Shown: piece by piece, positions 15,914 through 26,884 of the stretch
Position numbering within the stretch: position 1 is the first letter of the stretch
How the letters are laid out: each line of letters begins with the position of its first letter
NCBI RefSeq assembly: GCF_011250645.1
Contig: NZ_JAANNO010000003.1
Location: 310,001-374,000, forward strand
Direction of reading: 5' to 3'
Length of the DNA stretch: 64,000 nt
Source of the DNA: Motilibacter aurantiacus
GTDB lineage: Bacteria > Actinomycetota > Actinomycetes > Motilibacterales > Motilibacteraceae
Notes under the pieces: generated by a model
The model's database searches: none
Told to the model about the DNA's origin: nothing
The model's input: only the letters and a program-made list of their open reading frames with translations
Translations under genes and position numbers: made by a program

Positions 15914-17502
15914 CCCGGGACGCAGGCACGGCGCCCTGGTGGCGCGACGCCGTCATCTACCAGGTCTACATCCGCAGCTTCGCGGACGGGAACGGCGACG
16001 GCATGGGCGACCTGGCCGGCATCCGGTCACGGCTGCCCTACATCCGCGACCTCGGCGTCGACGCGATCTGGGTCAACCCGTTCTACCCCTCGCCGATGGC
16101 CGACGCCGGCTATGACGTCGCCGACTACCGCGACATCGAGCCGATGTTCGGCACGCTCGCCGACGCCGACGCCCTGCTCGCCGAGGCGCACGAGCTCGGC
16201 CTGCGGGTGATCGTCGACCTCGTGCCGAACCACACCTCGGACCAGCACGTCTGGTTCCGGGCCGCGCTCGCGGCGGCCCCGGGCAGCCCGGAGCGGGCGC
16301 GCTACGTCTTCCGCGACGGCAAGGGGCCCGACGGGTCCGAGCCGCCCAACGACTGGCGCTCGGTCTTCGGCGGGCCGGCCTGGCACCGGGTGCCGGACGG
16401 CCAGTGGTACCTCCACCTGTTCGCCCCCGAGCAGCCCGACCTCGACTGGACGAACCCCGAGGTCGTCGAGGAGTTCCACTCGGTCCTGCGCTTCTGGCTC
16501 GACCGCGGCGTCGACGGGTTCCGCATCGACGTCGCGCACGGGCTGGCGAAGGACCCCGGGATGCCGGACATCGCCGGCCGCTTCGCCACCTCCGGGCAGG
16601 CCGTCGAGGGCCACCCGCACTGGGACCAGGACGAGGTCCACGAGGTCTACCGCGGCTGGCGGCGGGTCATCGACGAGTACCCGGGTGACCGCACCTTCGT
16701 CGCCGAGGCGTGGGTGCACAGCCCGGAGCGGCTGGCGCTCTACCTGCGCCCCGACGAGCTGCACACCGCCTTCAACTTCAGCTTCCTGCTGGCCCCGTGG
16801 GACGCGGGGGCGGCCCGCACCGCGATCGACGCGAGCATCGGCGCGCTGACCGGCGTGGGCGCCCCGCCCACCTGGGTGCTGTCCAACCACGACGTCGTGC
16901 GCCACGTCACCCGCTACGGCGGCGGCGAGGCCGGCACCCGGCGGGCGCGGGCGGCGGCGCTGCTGATGCTCGCGCTGCCCGGCGGCGCGTACGTCTACCA
17001 GGGCGAGGAGCTCGGCCTGCCCGAGGTCGAGGACCTGCCGGACGAGGCGCTGCAGGACCCGACCTTCCTGCGCACCGGCGGCGAGGAGCGCGGCCGCGAC
17101 GGCTGCCGGGTGCCGATCCCGTGGTCGGGCGAGGAGCCGCCGTACGGCTTCGGCCCCTCCGGGACGCCCTGGCTGCCACAGCCGCCGGCATGGGCCCGGC
17201 TGACCGTCGAGAAGCAGGAGCGCGACCCGGCGTCGATGCTCGCGCTCTACCGGAGCGCGCTCCGGCTGCGCCACGAGCTGCCCGCGCTCGGGGACGGCGC
17301 GCTCGGCTGGGTCCCGTCCGCCGAGGGCGTGGTCGCCTTCCGGCGCGAGCCCGGCTTCGTCTGCGTGGTCAACTTCGGCCCCGACCCGGCGCCGATCCCG
17401 GACGAGCTGCTCGCCGACGGCGAGGTGCTGCTGGCCAGCGGCCCGCTCGACGGGGACGGGACGATCCCCGGCGACACCGCCGTCTGGTACGCGGCCAGCT
17501 GA
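15910..17502 (+). CDS. GH13 alpha-glucosidase
   Basis: 530 residues starting at the GTG that overlaps the globin stop. [22 protein letters not shown] opens the (beta/alpha)8 barrel; conserved GH13 regions are [10 protein letters not shown] (I), GFRIDVAHG with the nucleophile Asp (II), FVAEAWV with the acid/base Glu (III) and LSNHDVVRH (IV). The short domain B and C-terminal beta domain match oligo-1,6-/alpha-1,4-glucosidases such as AglA. It hydrolyses alpha-glucosidic bonds of short maltodextrins, probably in the cytoplasm since no signal peptide is present. Exact linkage preference is not readable. Confidence 0.92.
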   Translation: MTRDAGTAPWWRDAVIYQVYIRSFADGNGDGMGDLAGIRSRLPYIRDLGVDAIWVNPFYPSPMADAGYDVADYRDIEPMFGTLADADALLAEAHELGLRVIVDLVPNHTSDQHVWFRAALAAAPGSPERARYVFRDGKGPDGSEPPNDWRSVFGGPAWHRVPDGQWYLHLFAPEQPDLDWTNPEVVEEFHSVLRFWLDRGVDGFRIDVAHGLAKDPGMPDIAGRFATSGQAVEGHPHWDQDEVHEVYRGWRRVIDEYPGDRTFVAEAWVHSPERLALYLRPDELHTAFNFSFLLAPWDAGAARTAIDASIGALTGVGAPPTWVLSNHDVVRHVTRYGGGEAGTRRARAAALLMLALPGGAYVYQGEELGLPEVEDLPDEALQDPTFLRTGGEERGRDGCRVPIPWSGEEPPYGFGPSGTPWLPQPPAWARLTVEKQERDPASMLALYRSALRLRHELPALGDGALGWVPSAEGVVAFRREPGFVCVVNFGPDPAPIPDELLADGEVLLASGPLDGDGTIPGDTAVWYAAS

Positions 17503-17528
17503 CCGACGTCCGAACGGAGGGACGACGC

Positions 17529-17936
17529 GTGTTCCCGCGCCACGGTGACCTGCGTGTGCTCGAGCTCGGCGACGCCGGGGGCATCCGCTCCCGGCTCAAC
17601 GCCCTGGTGCTGGAGGGACACAAGACGGCCACCCTCGGGCTGCTCGCGGAGTACGCGGAGGAGGGCGAGCAGGTCGAGCACGTCGGGGAGCGACTCGTCC
17701 TGGTCGACGACGAGGGCCATCCGGTGGGGACCGTGGAGATCACCGATGTCCGGCACAACACCTTCGGCGACGTCGACTGGGCGTTTGTGCAGGCGGAGAA
17801 CGAGGGCGACGCGTCCGTCGAGGAGTGGCGCGCGGGCCATCTGGCGTACTGGAGGACGATCGGGCGCGAAGTCGCACTCGACACCGAGGTCGTGGAGCTG
17901 AGGCTGCGCCTGCTGGAGACGTCGACCGAAGTGTAG
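17529..17936 (+). CDS. ASCH domain protein
   Basis: 135 residues starting at a GTG with GGAGGG nine bases upstream. LNALVLEGHKTATLGLLAEY, VGERLVLVDDEGHPVGTVEI and the terminal EGDASVEEWRAGHLAYW match the ASCH fold, a PUA-related beta-barrel expected to bind RNA or modified nucleosides; some members hydrolyse N4-acetylcytidine. It sits 26 bases after the glucosidase on the same strand, possibly in the same transcript. Confidence 0.85.
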   Translation: MFPRHGDLRVLELGDAGGIRSRLNALVLEGHKTATLGLLAEYAEEGEQVEHVGERLVLVDDEGHPVGTVEITDVRHNTFGDVDWAFVQAENEGDASVEEWRAGHLAYWRTIGREVALDTEVVELRLRLLETSTEV

Positions 17937-18053
17937 GTCAGGAGAGCCCTGATTCGTCACGTGCGCGTTCCCCGCTGTGCGCATTGTGCTCCCTGTCGGG
18001 TCACCGGCCGTCCCTAGCGTCGCGCCGACCCCGTCCCCGATCTGGGAGCGTCC

Positions 18054-19001
18054 GTGACCATCCCCGTCCTTCCCGCCCGCCGCCTCCTGGCGCTGGCCGC
18101 CGCGGCCCTCGCGGTCGTGCTGACCGTCGGCCTCTCCGTCCTCCCTGGCTCCTCCGCGGACGCCGCTCAGCGCACCACCCCCGCGCTCGGCACGATCGCC
18201 GCCGACGAGCTCAACGTGATGACCTTCAACCTGCGGTACGCCAGCAACAGCCGGCCGAACTCCTGGGCCGAGCGCCGCCCCGTCATGCGTGACCTGTTGC
18301 GGCGCGAGCGCCCGGACATCATCGGCACCCAGGAGGGCCTCTACGGCCAGCTGCAGGACATCGAGAAGGACCTGCCCGGCAACGACTACCGCATGATCGG
18401 CGTCGGCCGCGAAGGCGGCAGCCGCGGCGAGTTCATGGCCGTGTTCTACAACACCGACCGCCTGCAGCCGCTCGAGTTCGACCACTTCTGGCTCTCGGAC
18501 ACCCCGAACGTCATCGGCTCGAACACCTGGGGCGGCGGCTCGATCCGCATGGTGACCTGGGTCCGCTTCCTGGACAAGGTGACGGGCCGGCAGTTCTTCG
18601 CGCTGAACACGCACTTCGACAACTCCAGCGAGAACGCCCGTCGCCGCGCCGCTGCACTGCTCGACCAGCGCGTCCGCGCGCTCGACCCGGCCCTGCCGAA
18701 GATCGTCACCGGGGACTTCAACGTCGCCGCGACGGCGAGCAGCGTGCCCTACCAGACCCTCGTCACCAACGGCGTCCTGCAGGACACCTGGGTCAACGCG
18801 GCCGAGCGCAGCCCGGTCTACGGCACGTTCCACAACTACCGCCCGCTGACCGCCAACGGCGCGCGCATCGACTGGATCCTCACCAGCGCGGGCGTGACCA
18901 CCCGGGCGGCGGCGATCAACATCTTCTCCAAGAGCGGGCAGTTCCCGAGCGACCACCTCCCCGTCCAGGCGGTCGTGAAGCTCCCCGTGCCTGTCGCCTG
19001 A
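18054..19001 (+). CDS. Secreted endonuclease/exonuclease/phosphatase-family protein
   Basis: 315 residues from a GTG with GGGAG upstream. Signal peptide of about 38 residues with a long hydrophobic core. The EEP (DNase I-like) fold is shown by LNVMTFNLRYAS, IIGTQEG (metal-binding Glu), NTHFDN, IVTGDFNVAA (Asp/Asn) and the terminal SDHLPVQA (catalytic His). It is closest to the small secreted members that hydrolyse phosphodiesters of sugars, lipids or nucleic acids; the substrate cannot be decided. Stand-alone gene. Confidence 0.88.
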   Translation: MTIPVLPARRLLALAAAALAVVLTVGLSVLPGSSADAAQRTTPALGTIAADELNVMTFNLRYASNSRPNSWAERRPVMRDLLRRERPDIIGTQEGLYGQLQDIEKDLPGNDYRMIGVGREGGSRGEFMAVFYNTDRLQPLEFDHFWLSDTPNVIGSNTWGGGSIRMVTWVRFLDKVTGRQFFALNTHFDNSSENARRRAAALLDQRVRALDPALPKIVTGDFNVAATASSVPYQTLVTNGVLQDTWVNAAERSPVYGTFHNYRPLTANGARIDWILTSAGVTTRAAAINIFSKSGQFPSDHLPVQAVVKLPVPVA

Positions 19002-19063
19002 CCTTCCCGTCGGCGAGCGGCGTCCGGTTCCGACCGGGGCAGGTCCGGGGCATGCTGTCCCCC

Positions 19064-19936
19064 ATGGGCAGGATCCTGGTCGGCACCGCGTCCTGGACGG
19101 ACAAGACGCTGCTCGCCTCGGGCTGGTACCCGCCCGACGCGAAGACGGCTGAAGCACGGTTGGCGTACTACGCCTCGCAGTTCCCGCTGGTGGAGGTCGA
19201 CTCGACCTACTACACCCCGCCGAGCGAGCGGAACAGCGTGGCGTGGGCGGAGCGTACGCCTGCTGGCTTCACCTTCAACATCAAGGCGTTCTCGCTGCTG
19301 ACCGAGCACCCCACCAAGGTCAGCGCGATCTACAAGGAGCTGCGCCCGCAGACGACGAAGCGCAACGTCTACCTCAAGGACCTCGAGCCGGCCGTCGTCG
19401 ACGAGGTCTGGGCGCGGTTCCTGGCCGCCCTCGCCCCGCTGTCGGACGCCGGCAAGCTCGGACCCATCCTGTTCCAGTTCCCGCAGTGGTTCCCCATCGG
19501 CAGCCGCAACCGCGAGTACCTCCTGCAGGTCAAGGAGCGGTGCGCGCCGTACCGGGTCTGCGTCGAGTTCCGCAACCGGACGTGGATGTCGGAGGAGAGC
19601 CGCGAGCACACGCTCGACTTCCTGCGCTCGTACGCCCTCCCCTACGTCTGCGTCGACATGCCGCAGGGCCACACCTCCTCGATCCCGCCCGTCGTCGCGG
19701 CCACTGCCGACCTCGCGGTCGTCCGGTTCCACGGCCACAGCGACAAGTGGGAGAGCAAGGACATCTACGAGCGGTTCGGCTACGAGTACGCCGAGGACGA
19801 GCTGCGCGAGTGGGCGCCGCGGGTCGCGGGGCTGGCCGAGCAGGCCGACACGGTGCACGTGCTGATGAACAACTGCTACCGCAACTACGCCCAGGTCAAC
19901 GCCCGCCAGCTGATGGGCCTGCTCCCCGCGGCGTGA
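19064..19936 (+). CDS. DUF72 family protein (YecE-like)
   Basis: 290 residues. It begins ILVGTASWTDKTLLASGWYP and includes FPLVEVDSTYYTPPSE, FTFNIKAFSLLTEHP, VEFRNRTW and HVLMNNCYRNYAQVNARQL, all DUF72 hallmarks of a TIM-barrel family. Function is not established; the asparagine-rich end (NNCYRNYA) is a conserved surface. I place the start at 19064, where the family alignment begins; the ATG at 19052 is an alternative. Confidence 0.88.
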   Translation: MGRILVGTASWTDKTLLASGWYPPDAKTAEARLAYYASQFPLVEVDSTYYTPPSERNSVAWAERTPAGFTFNIKAFSLLTEHPTKVSAIYKELRPQTTKRNVYLKDLEPAVVDEVWARFLAALAPLSDAGKLGPILFQFPQWFPIGSRNREYLLQVKERCAPYRVCVEFRNRTWMSEESREHTLDFLRSYALPYVCVDMPQGHTSSIPPVVAATADLAVVRFHGHSDKWESKDIYERFGYEYAEDELREWAPRVAGLAEQADTVHVLMNNCYRNYAQVNARQLMGLLPAA

Positions 19937-19975
19937 CGCGCATGACCGAGACCGACACCGGGCAGGGTCGGGGGC

Positions 19976-20341
19976 ATGAGCGACCAGCGAGAAGACCTTC
20001 CCGAGCGCGACCGCGAGGGGCTGCACGGCGACGTGCAGGACATGGGCGGCGACATCGGCCCCGCGTCCATCCGCGGGTCCAGCGAGCGGCAGGGCAGCGG
20101 CAGCGACGCCGACAGCACGGCCCCCCAGTCTGGCTACGCCGAGCCGTACGGCGTCACCGCCGGCCCGGACGACGAGTTCCAGGAGCGCAGCGGCGCGGTG
20201 TTCGGCGGGGACAGCGCCCCCGCCCCGGTGGCGGACGCGCCCAGCGAGTACGTCTCCATCGACGACGCGGACAACCTCGGCCGCGGCGGCGACGGCGACA
20301 CCGAGGCGCGGCTCGAGCAGAAAGAGGCGGGGGAGTTCTAG
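19976..20341 (+). CDS. Small acidic hypothetical protein
   Basis: 121 residues, strongly hydrophilic and acidic, rich in Gly, Asp, Glu and Ser, with no hydrophobic core, signal peptide or motif; probably disordered. It starts 37 bases after the DUF72 gene. CAGGGT lies seven bases upstream of the ATG, and a GGGGG also stands close. Codon third positions are as GC-rich as the neighbours, supporting a real gene, but I cannot assign a family. It resembles small actinobacterial stress-type proteins only in composition. Confidence 0.6.
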   Translation: MSDQREDLPERDREGLHGDVQDMGGDIGPASIRGSSERQGSGSDADSTAPQSGYAEPYGVTAGPDDEFQERSGAVFGGDSAPAPVADAPSEYVSIDDADNLGRGGDGDTEARLEQKEAGEF

Positions 20342-20398
20342 TCCGGCGGCGTCCCCGGCTGCAGCGCACCACGCCTCCGGCGCGCCCGCGCGTTGCCG

Positions 20399-20730
20399 CA
20401 TGGATGCGGCACTCAGGCGAGCGGGACTGGGTGAATGCCGCATCCAGACGAGTCCGGCTGGCTGAATGCTGCACACGGGCAAGTCCGCTGGGTGAATGCT
20501 GCATGCGGGCAAGTCCGCTGGGTGAATGCCCCTTCCAGATGAGTCCGGCTGGCTGGATGCCGCATCCATGCGATAGGTGCGCGTGGATGCGGCATTCACG
20601 TGCACGGGTCCAGCGAGTGGAGGCCGCGGCTCTGGCCCGTGCCGCGCTGGGTGAATGTGGCATCGAGGCGAGCCTCTGCTGGGTGAACGTCACATTCAGG
20701 CGCTAGGTACGCCTGAGTGCGGCGTTCATC
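20399..20730. repeat. Array of imperfect palindromic ~31-bp repeats
   Basis: The 440 bases between the acidic protein and the thioesterase hold no convincing gene. They hold at least seven units with the core GTGAATGCnGCATnC, itself a near-palindrome (GAATGC-n-GCATTC): direct copies at 20431, 20462, 20492, 20522, 20553, 20651 and 20683, and inverted copies at about 20399, 20583 and 20714. The first five repeat every 30-31 bases, most ending in AGTCCG-CTGG. There are no unique spacers as in CRISPR. Confidence 0.8.
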
Positions 20731-20782
20731 TCCCCAGGGGGCGCGGCGGGGGCGGGGCAGCGGGGCGGGTCAGCGGGGCGGG

Positions 20783-21199
20783 TCAGCGGAGCGGGGCGTC
20801 GGCGAAACGCTCCAGGAACGTGCGCTCCTCGGCGGTCAGCCGGCGCGCCCGACCGGCGGCGAGGTCGAACGCGACGAGCGTCGAGCGTGCTCGGGCGTAC
20901 ACCCGGTCCTCGTCCTGCACGACGTAGGCGAGCTCGAAGGACGCGCCGCCGACCCGCTCGACCCAGACGTCGATGTCGATCCCGCGGGGGTGCCAGACCA
21001 GCGGCGAGACGTAGTCGATCTCGTGCCGGGCCACCACGACCCCGTCGCGCAGCGCCGCGACGCCCGACTCCTCGCCGAGGACGAACAGCATGTCGACGCG
21101 CGCCTCCTCCAGGTAGCCGAGGTAGGCGACGTTGTTGACGTGCTGGAAGGCGTCCATGTCGCCCCAGCGCATGGGGACGCGTACGCGGTGGCGCGGCAT
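20783..21199 (-). CDS. Acyl-CoA thioesterase (4HBT hotdog fold)
   Basis: 138 residues, the usual single-hotdog length. RVPMRWGDMDAFQHVNNVAYLGYLEEARVD is the 4-hydroxybenzoyl-CoA-thioesterase-like motif with the catalytic Asp and the HVNN turn. It hydrolyses acyl-CoA thioesters in the cytoplasm. A TACGGT hexamer lies exactly seven bases before the ATG, so the transcript may be leaderless. Near ettA and ssb, as in the M. tuberculosis Rv2475c-Rv2478c neighbourhood. Confidence 0.9.
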   Translation of the reverse strand: MPRHRVRVPMRWGDMDAFQHVNNVAYLGYLEEARVDMLFVLGEESGVAALRDGVVVARHEIDYVSPLVWHPRGIDIDVWVERVGGASFELAYVVQDEDRVYARARSTLVAFDLAAGRARRLTAEERTFLERFADAPLR

Positions 21200-21230
21200 G
21201 CGCGCGACCGTACCGGCGACCGGGACGACG

Positions 21231-21265
21231 CGAGGCGGCGGCCCCGGGGAGGGGCCGCCGCCTCG
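21231..21265 (-). terminator. Strong hairpin after ettA
   Basis: Fifteen perfectly complementary bases (CGAGGCGGCGGCCCC and its complement) around a five-base loop, 19 bases beyond the ettA stop codon. No U-tract. Confidence 0.75.
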
Positions 21266-21283
21266 GGGCGGAGCCTGAGCTCG

Positions 21284-22960
<1,677 letters not shown>

Positions 22961-23039
22961 ACCCCCCAGCCTACGGGGAAGGGTGGGTCCCGCCCGCCAC
23001 CCGAGCGCCGGGGCCCCGGGCGGCGGGCGCGTGCTCGCC

Positions 23040-23507
23040 CTACGCCGCGCCGGCCGCGGCCAGCTCGCGCTGCACGCCCTCCCCCGCCGAGGCCTCGCCC
23101 CCGGCCGACGCAGCGGCAGCAGGCACAGCGCCGGCCTCGTCGCGGGCCGCGCGCGCGGTGCGGGCGAACGTGCTGGTCCCGCGGACCAGGTCGTGGCCGA
23201 GCGACGTCGCGTCGATCTCCACCGCCGTCCCGCTGCGCTCGCCGCTGGACCACTGCCGCACGCGCAGCGTCCCGGTCACCACGACCGGGTCGCCCTTGGC
23301 CAGGCAGGCCGCGGCGTTCAGCGCGAGGGCGCGGAAGCACCGGACCGTGTAGTAGCTGGTCTCGCCGTCGACCCAGGTGCCGTCCGGTGCCTGCCGGCGC
23401 TCGTTGGCCGCCAGCCGGAAGTCGGCCGCCGGCGTCCCCTTGTCCGTCGTGCCGGCCCGGGGGTCGGTTGCGACGTTGCCGCGCAACGTCACCGTCGTGT
23501 CGTTCAT
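23040..23507 (-). CDS. ssb: Single-stranded DNA-binding protein, short SsbB-like paralog
   Basis: 155 residues from the ATG at 23507 with GGAGGA upstream. The OB fold is clear (TTVTLRGNVATDPR, PAADFRLAANERR, SYYTVRCFRALALNAAACL, KGDPVVVTGTLRVRQW). The C-terminus is Ala/Glu-rich and lacks the acidic DDDIPF-type tip through which housekeeping SSBs recruit partners, so it is more like SsbB or Rv2478c than the replisomal SSB. Possible roles include transformation, recombination or chromosome segregation. Confidence 0.88.
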   Translation of the reverse strand: MNDTTVTLRGNVATDPRAGTTDKGTPAADFRLAANERRQAPDGTWVDGETSYYTVRCFRALALNAAACLAKGDPVVVTGTLRVRQWSSGERSGTAVEIDATSLGHDLVRGTSTFARTARAARDEAGAVPAAAASAGGEASAGEGVQRELAAAGAA

Positions 23508-23634
23508 CGCTGTCTCCTCCTCGTCGCGCCAGGTCACGCGGAACCGTGGTGGCGTGGCTCCGACGATGGCGGCCGGGAGCGGGCGGCGGGGACGGCCGGA
23601 GCGGATCTGGGGACGGCCGACGGCCTGTGGACGG

Positions 23635-24927
23635 TCAGCCGGCGGGCGGTGCGGCAGCGGCGGCGCGGCGGGTCACCACGACGTACCAGGCCCCGGCGAC
23701 GACGAGCAGGACGGGGAACACCGTGCCGACCAGCAGGCCGACGCGCAGCCCGGAGGCGTCGGGCACGGGAAGCGCGTCCCGCAGCGCTGCCAACGTCCCG
23801 CTCCCGCCGGCGGCCGCGTCGCCGACGGCGCCCGCCAGCCAGGGGCCGACCGACCCGCCGGCATCGCCGAACACCGCGAGCACGCCGAACATCGCGGCCC
23901 CGCCCAGCGGGAAGCGCGCGGACGCCAGGCTGAAGGTGCCGGGCCAGAGCAGGCTGACGGCCAGCCCGCAGACCGCACACCCGACGAGGCTGAGCGCCGG
24001 GGCGGACGAGAGCACGGCGAGCAGGTAGCACGCGGTGGCCAGCGCCCCGCAGCCGACGAGCGCCGGCGCGAGCGGGACGCGCTCGCCCCAGAGCCCGTAC
24101 GCGAACCGCCCCGCGCCCATCAGCACGGCGAACAGGCACGGCCCGGCCAGGTCGCCCCAGACCTTCGACACCCCCAGCCCCTGCTCGGCGAAGAGCGAGG
24201 ACCACTGCGCCATCGTCAGCTCGGCCGCCCCGGCGCACAGCATCAGCAGCGTCAGGGTCAGGAACGCAGGCGCGGAGAACAGCGAGCGCAGCGGGGTGCG
24301 GTGCTCCTCGGGCACGGTCGGCGGCATGGGCACCCGCAGGAACGCGACCAGGTTGACCAGCGGGACCGCCGCCCACAGCAGCGGCAGCACGTGCCAGGCC
24401 CGCTCCCCCACGACGGCCAGCAGCAGCGTCGTGCCGGCCACGACCGCGACCTGGCCCCAGCAGTAGAACGAGTGGAGCAGGCTCATCTGGGCGGCCTTGC
24501 GCGCGGCGGGGCTGGGCAGCGCGTCGACGACCGGGCTGACCAGCACCTCGAGCAGCCCACCCCCGATCGCGTAGACCACGACCGCGACGGCCAGCCCGGC
24601 GTACGCCGACGGCGCGAGCGCGGGCGCGGCGGCGAGCAGGACGAGGCCCGCGACGCTGAGGACGTGGGCCAGGACCAGCGGCCGCCGGTAGCCGACCCGG
24701 CCGACGAACCGGACCGCGACGACGTCGGTCAGCAGCTGCACGCCGAAGTTGAGCAGCACGAGCCGGCCGAGCATCTCCAGCGGCACGTCGTAGCGCGTCT
24801 GGAAGACGATGAAGAGCAGCGGTGCCAGGTTGTTCACGATGGCCTGGGTGACGTAGCCGGTGTAGCACGCGCGCCGCGTGGCCGCGTACGCCTCGACGGG
24901 AAGGGCGGCAGGCGCGGGCCACGTCAC
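23635..24927 (-). CDS. MFS transporter
   Basis: 430 residues from the GTG at 24927, with about twelve hydrophobic segments. RFVGRVGYRRPLVLAH in the loop after TM2 is the degenerate MFS loop motif. SLLHSFYCWGQ and AMFGVLAVFGDAGGSVGP are reminiscent of the FucP/sugar:proton subgroup, so a sugar-like substrate is possible. TAGGGT lies seven bases upstream of the GTG, implying a leaderless promoter. No regulator or enzyme is adjacent, leaving the substrate undefined. Confidence 0.85.
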   Translation of the reverse strand: MTWPAPAALPVEAYAATRRACYTGYVTQAIVNNLAPLLFIVFQTRYDVPLEMLGRLVLLNFGVQLLTDVVAVRFVGRVGYRRPLVLAHVLSVAGLVLLAAAPALAPSAYAGLAVAVVVYAIGGGLLEVLVSPVVDALPSPAARKAAQMSLLHSFYCWGQVAVVAGTTLLLAVVGERAWHVLPLLWAAVPLVNLVAFLRVPMPPTVPEEHRTPLRSLFSAPAFLTLTLLMLCAGAAELTMAQWSSLFAEQGLGVSKVWGDLAGPCLFAVLMGAGRFAYGLWGERVPLAPALVGCGALATACYLLAVLSSAPALSLVGCAVCGLAVSLLWPGTFSLASARFPLGGAAMFGVLAVFGDAGGSVGPWLAGAVGDAAAGGSGTLAALRDALPVPDASGLRVGLLVGTVFPVLLVVAGAWYVVVTRRAAAAAPPAG

Positions 24928-24970
24928 GGGCCGGACCCTATAGGGGACGCTCGCAGTGCAGCAGGGCACG

Positions 24971-25007
24971 GCGCGGCCCCCGGGTAGGCACCCGAGGGGC
25001 CGTGCGC
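24971..25007 (-). terminator. Hairpin after the M14 peptidase gene
   Basis: GCGCGGCCCCCGGGT and ACCCGAGGGGCCGTGCGC form a long stem with one mismatch and an AGGC-type loop, 26 bases downstream of the stop at 25033. Confidence 0.7.
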
Positions 25008-25032
25008 ATGCGCTCCGGAGTCTGCTCCGGGG

Positions 25033-26700
25033 TCAGGAGACGCGCAGCTCCTCGTCCTCCAGCGCCTGCTGCACCCGCACGAGCTCCTCGGCCGCGGCGA
25101 CGATGGCGTCGCGGGCCGCGGTGTCGTGCCGGATCTGGTTCTTGGCGCGGGCGATGAGCTGACCGGTGTAGCCGATGGCCGGCTCCTCCCGGCCCGCGCC
25201 CGCCATGGCCGAAGCCTTCTGCAGTCGTTCGAGCAGGCCGGCCTCCGTCGACGCGCCGAAGCTCCCCGCGTCGGCGTAGGACCGGATCGTCGCGGCGAGC
25301 TCCTCGTAGGAGGGGAACTCCGAGCGGCACTCGGACAGGTCGACGTCCGCCTGCCGGCCGAGGTCGACGAGGACGGACGTGGACTGCAGCACCTCGCCGT
25401 CCGGTGTCGCGCAGGTCAGAGTCCAGCGCTCCTGGAGGAACTGACCGGGGCCGGTGGCGACGACCCCGGTCCCGGTGTACGCCGGGCGCGGCCGCACCGA
25501 CGGGTTGACGTGCCAGCGGAACGAGCCGCGGGCGGCGAACAGCGCGGACTCGAGATGCGTCGGCACGCGAAGCGGAGTTCCGGCGTTCGCCTCGGGGGCG
25601 GTCCAGAGGTCGAAGTCCTTGGTGATCCGTACGGTCGCGCCGCGCGGGGCGTCGCCCTCGATGATCGAGTGCAGGCTGGTGCGCGCCGTCTGCTCGAGGA
25701 GCTTGAGGAATGCCGCGCGGTTCGACCCGCCGGCGTACTGGCCGATGCCGAGGTAGTCGTCGACGACCCGCTGGAAGGCCGGTGCCGACCCGCCGGTCAC
25801 GATCTCGAAGGTGTACGCGAAGCCGCGGGTCGCGAAGTACGACCAGTCGATCGTCTCCCCGGTGGTCTGGTAGTCGTAGGCGGAGACGCCGGGGACGTAG
25901 CCGTTGAGGTCGCCGAGCTCCTTGCTGAGCGCGGCGTAGAGCTCCTCGTCGGGCGCGTAGCCGGCGCGCGTCTCGAGCACCGGGCGCAGCAGGATGTGGC
26001 CGGAGGTGTGGTTGGTCGCGAACGACGTGACCTGCCGGTTGCTGATCAGCCACATGACGTTCTTGTTCTCCGGCTCCGAGCCGGGCGCGGGCCCCGCGGC
26101 CGCCGGCTGCCCGCCCCAGCCGAACGGGTAGTTCCGGTTGAGGTCGTAGCCGTTGCGTGCGGTGCACTCCGCGGGCAGCGCCGGGCAGCTCTGCCGCTTG
26201 TTGAGCGCGTAGCCGTCGACGTTCACGATCGGCACGAAGACGACCCGCACCTCGTCCAGCAGACGGGTGATCGTGGGGTCGACGCCGTCGTTCTGCACCA
26301 GGTCGAGCGCGAACTCGAACGTGTGCTCGGCCGAGGGCTTCTCGTTGCCGTGGATGGCGCCCATCATGAAGAGCACCGGCTTGCCGTCGGACGTGCTGTG
26401 CGCCCCGTGCGTGACCTCGATGCCGTGGACGGGGCGGCCCTGGCTGGAGCGGTAGGGCAGCGTGAAGTGCTTGACCGTCGTGCGGTGCGAGGCGGCGAGG
26501 GCGGACATCTCCGCGTTGAAGTCGTCCAGCGTGCGGTAGGCCGTCCGGCCGCTCGGCAGCGACGTGCCGCCCGCGGCCTGCGCGCTCCGGTCCCCGGCGA
26601 ACGGCGTCAGCAGGGTGAGGACGAGAGCGGCGGCCAGGGCCAGCGGCAGCCGGCGCAGTGAGCGCCGCGCAGCCGGTGGGTTCGGAGTGCTCGGGGACAA
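25033..26700 (-). CDS. Secreted M14 family zinc carboxypeptidase
   Basis: 555 residues with a signal peptide (hydrophobic about 18-35, AQA cleavage). The zinc site is GAIHGNEKPSAEH (His and Glu ligands) with a downstream His in NHTSGHI-type sequence; YTFEIVTGG supplies the catalytic Glu, and NGYDLNRNYPFGW is the substrate Arg/Asn region. It removes C-terminal residues from extracellular peptides. A C-terminal beta domain and helical tail follow. The start is TTG at 26700, supported by AGGGAG seven bases upstream and by a good promoter at 26791-26819. Confidence 0.88.
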   Translation of the reverse strand: MSPSTPNPPAARRSLRRLPLALAAALVLTLLTPFAGDRSAQAAGGTSLPSGRTAYRTLDDFNAEMSALAASHRTTVKHFTLPYRSSQGRPVHGIEVTHGAHSTSDGKPVLFMMGAIHGNEKPSAEHTFEFALDLVQNDGVDPTITRLLDEVRVVFVPIVNVDGYALNKRQSCPALPAECTARNGYDLNRNYPFGWGGQPAAAGPAPGSEPENKNVMWLISNRQVTSFATNHTSGHILLRPVLETRAGYAPDEELYAALSKELGDLNGYVPGVSAYDYQTTGETIDWSYFATRGFAYTFEIVTGGSAPAFQRVVDDYLGIGQYAGGSNRAAFLKLLEQTARTSLHSIIEGDAPRGATVRITKDFDLWTAPEANAGTPLRVPTHLESALFAARGSFRWHVNPSVRPRPAYTGTGVVATGPGQFLQERWTLTCATPDGEVLQSTSVLVDLGRQADVDLSECRSEFPSYEELAATIRSYADAGSFGASTEAGLLERLQKASAMAGAGREEPAIGYTGQLIARAKNQIRHDTAARDAIVAAAEELVRVQQALEDEELRVS

Positions 26701-26790
26701 CGCGGAACTCCCTGCGGGTCGGCACAGAGGAAAGCCCGGCCCTGCGGGAGAAGCGCCACACGATCCCGCCGAACCGGACGAAGCACGCGT

Positions 26791-26819
26791 ATCCTGTTGC
26801 CGCCCGGAACTGCTGTCAA
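26791..26819 (-). promoter_or_regulatory. Sigma-A-type promoter of the M14 peptidase gene
   Basis: On the minus strand TTGACA (26819-26814) and CAGGAT (26796-26791) are separated by 17 bases, a near-consensus vegetative promoter, about 90 bases upstream of the TTG start. Confidence 0.6.
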
Positions 26820-26884
26820 TGCCGGGAAGCGACCGCGCGGCACGGCGGGCGAAGAGTTTTCACACCGGACACAGACCGGGCTGC

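Noticed and set aside
20431-20582. CRISPR array
   Set aside because: Units recur every 30-31 bases but are contiguous and imperfect, leaving no unique spacers, and no cas gene lies nearby.
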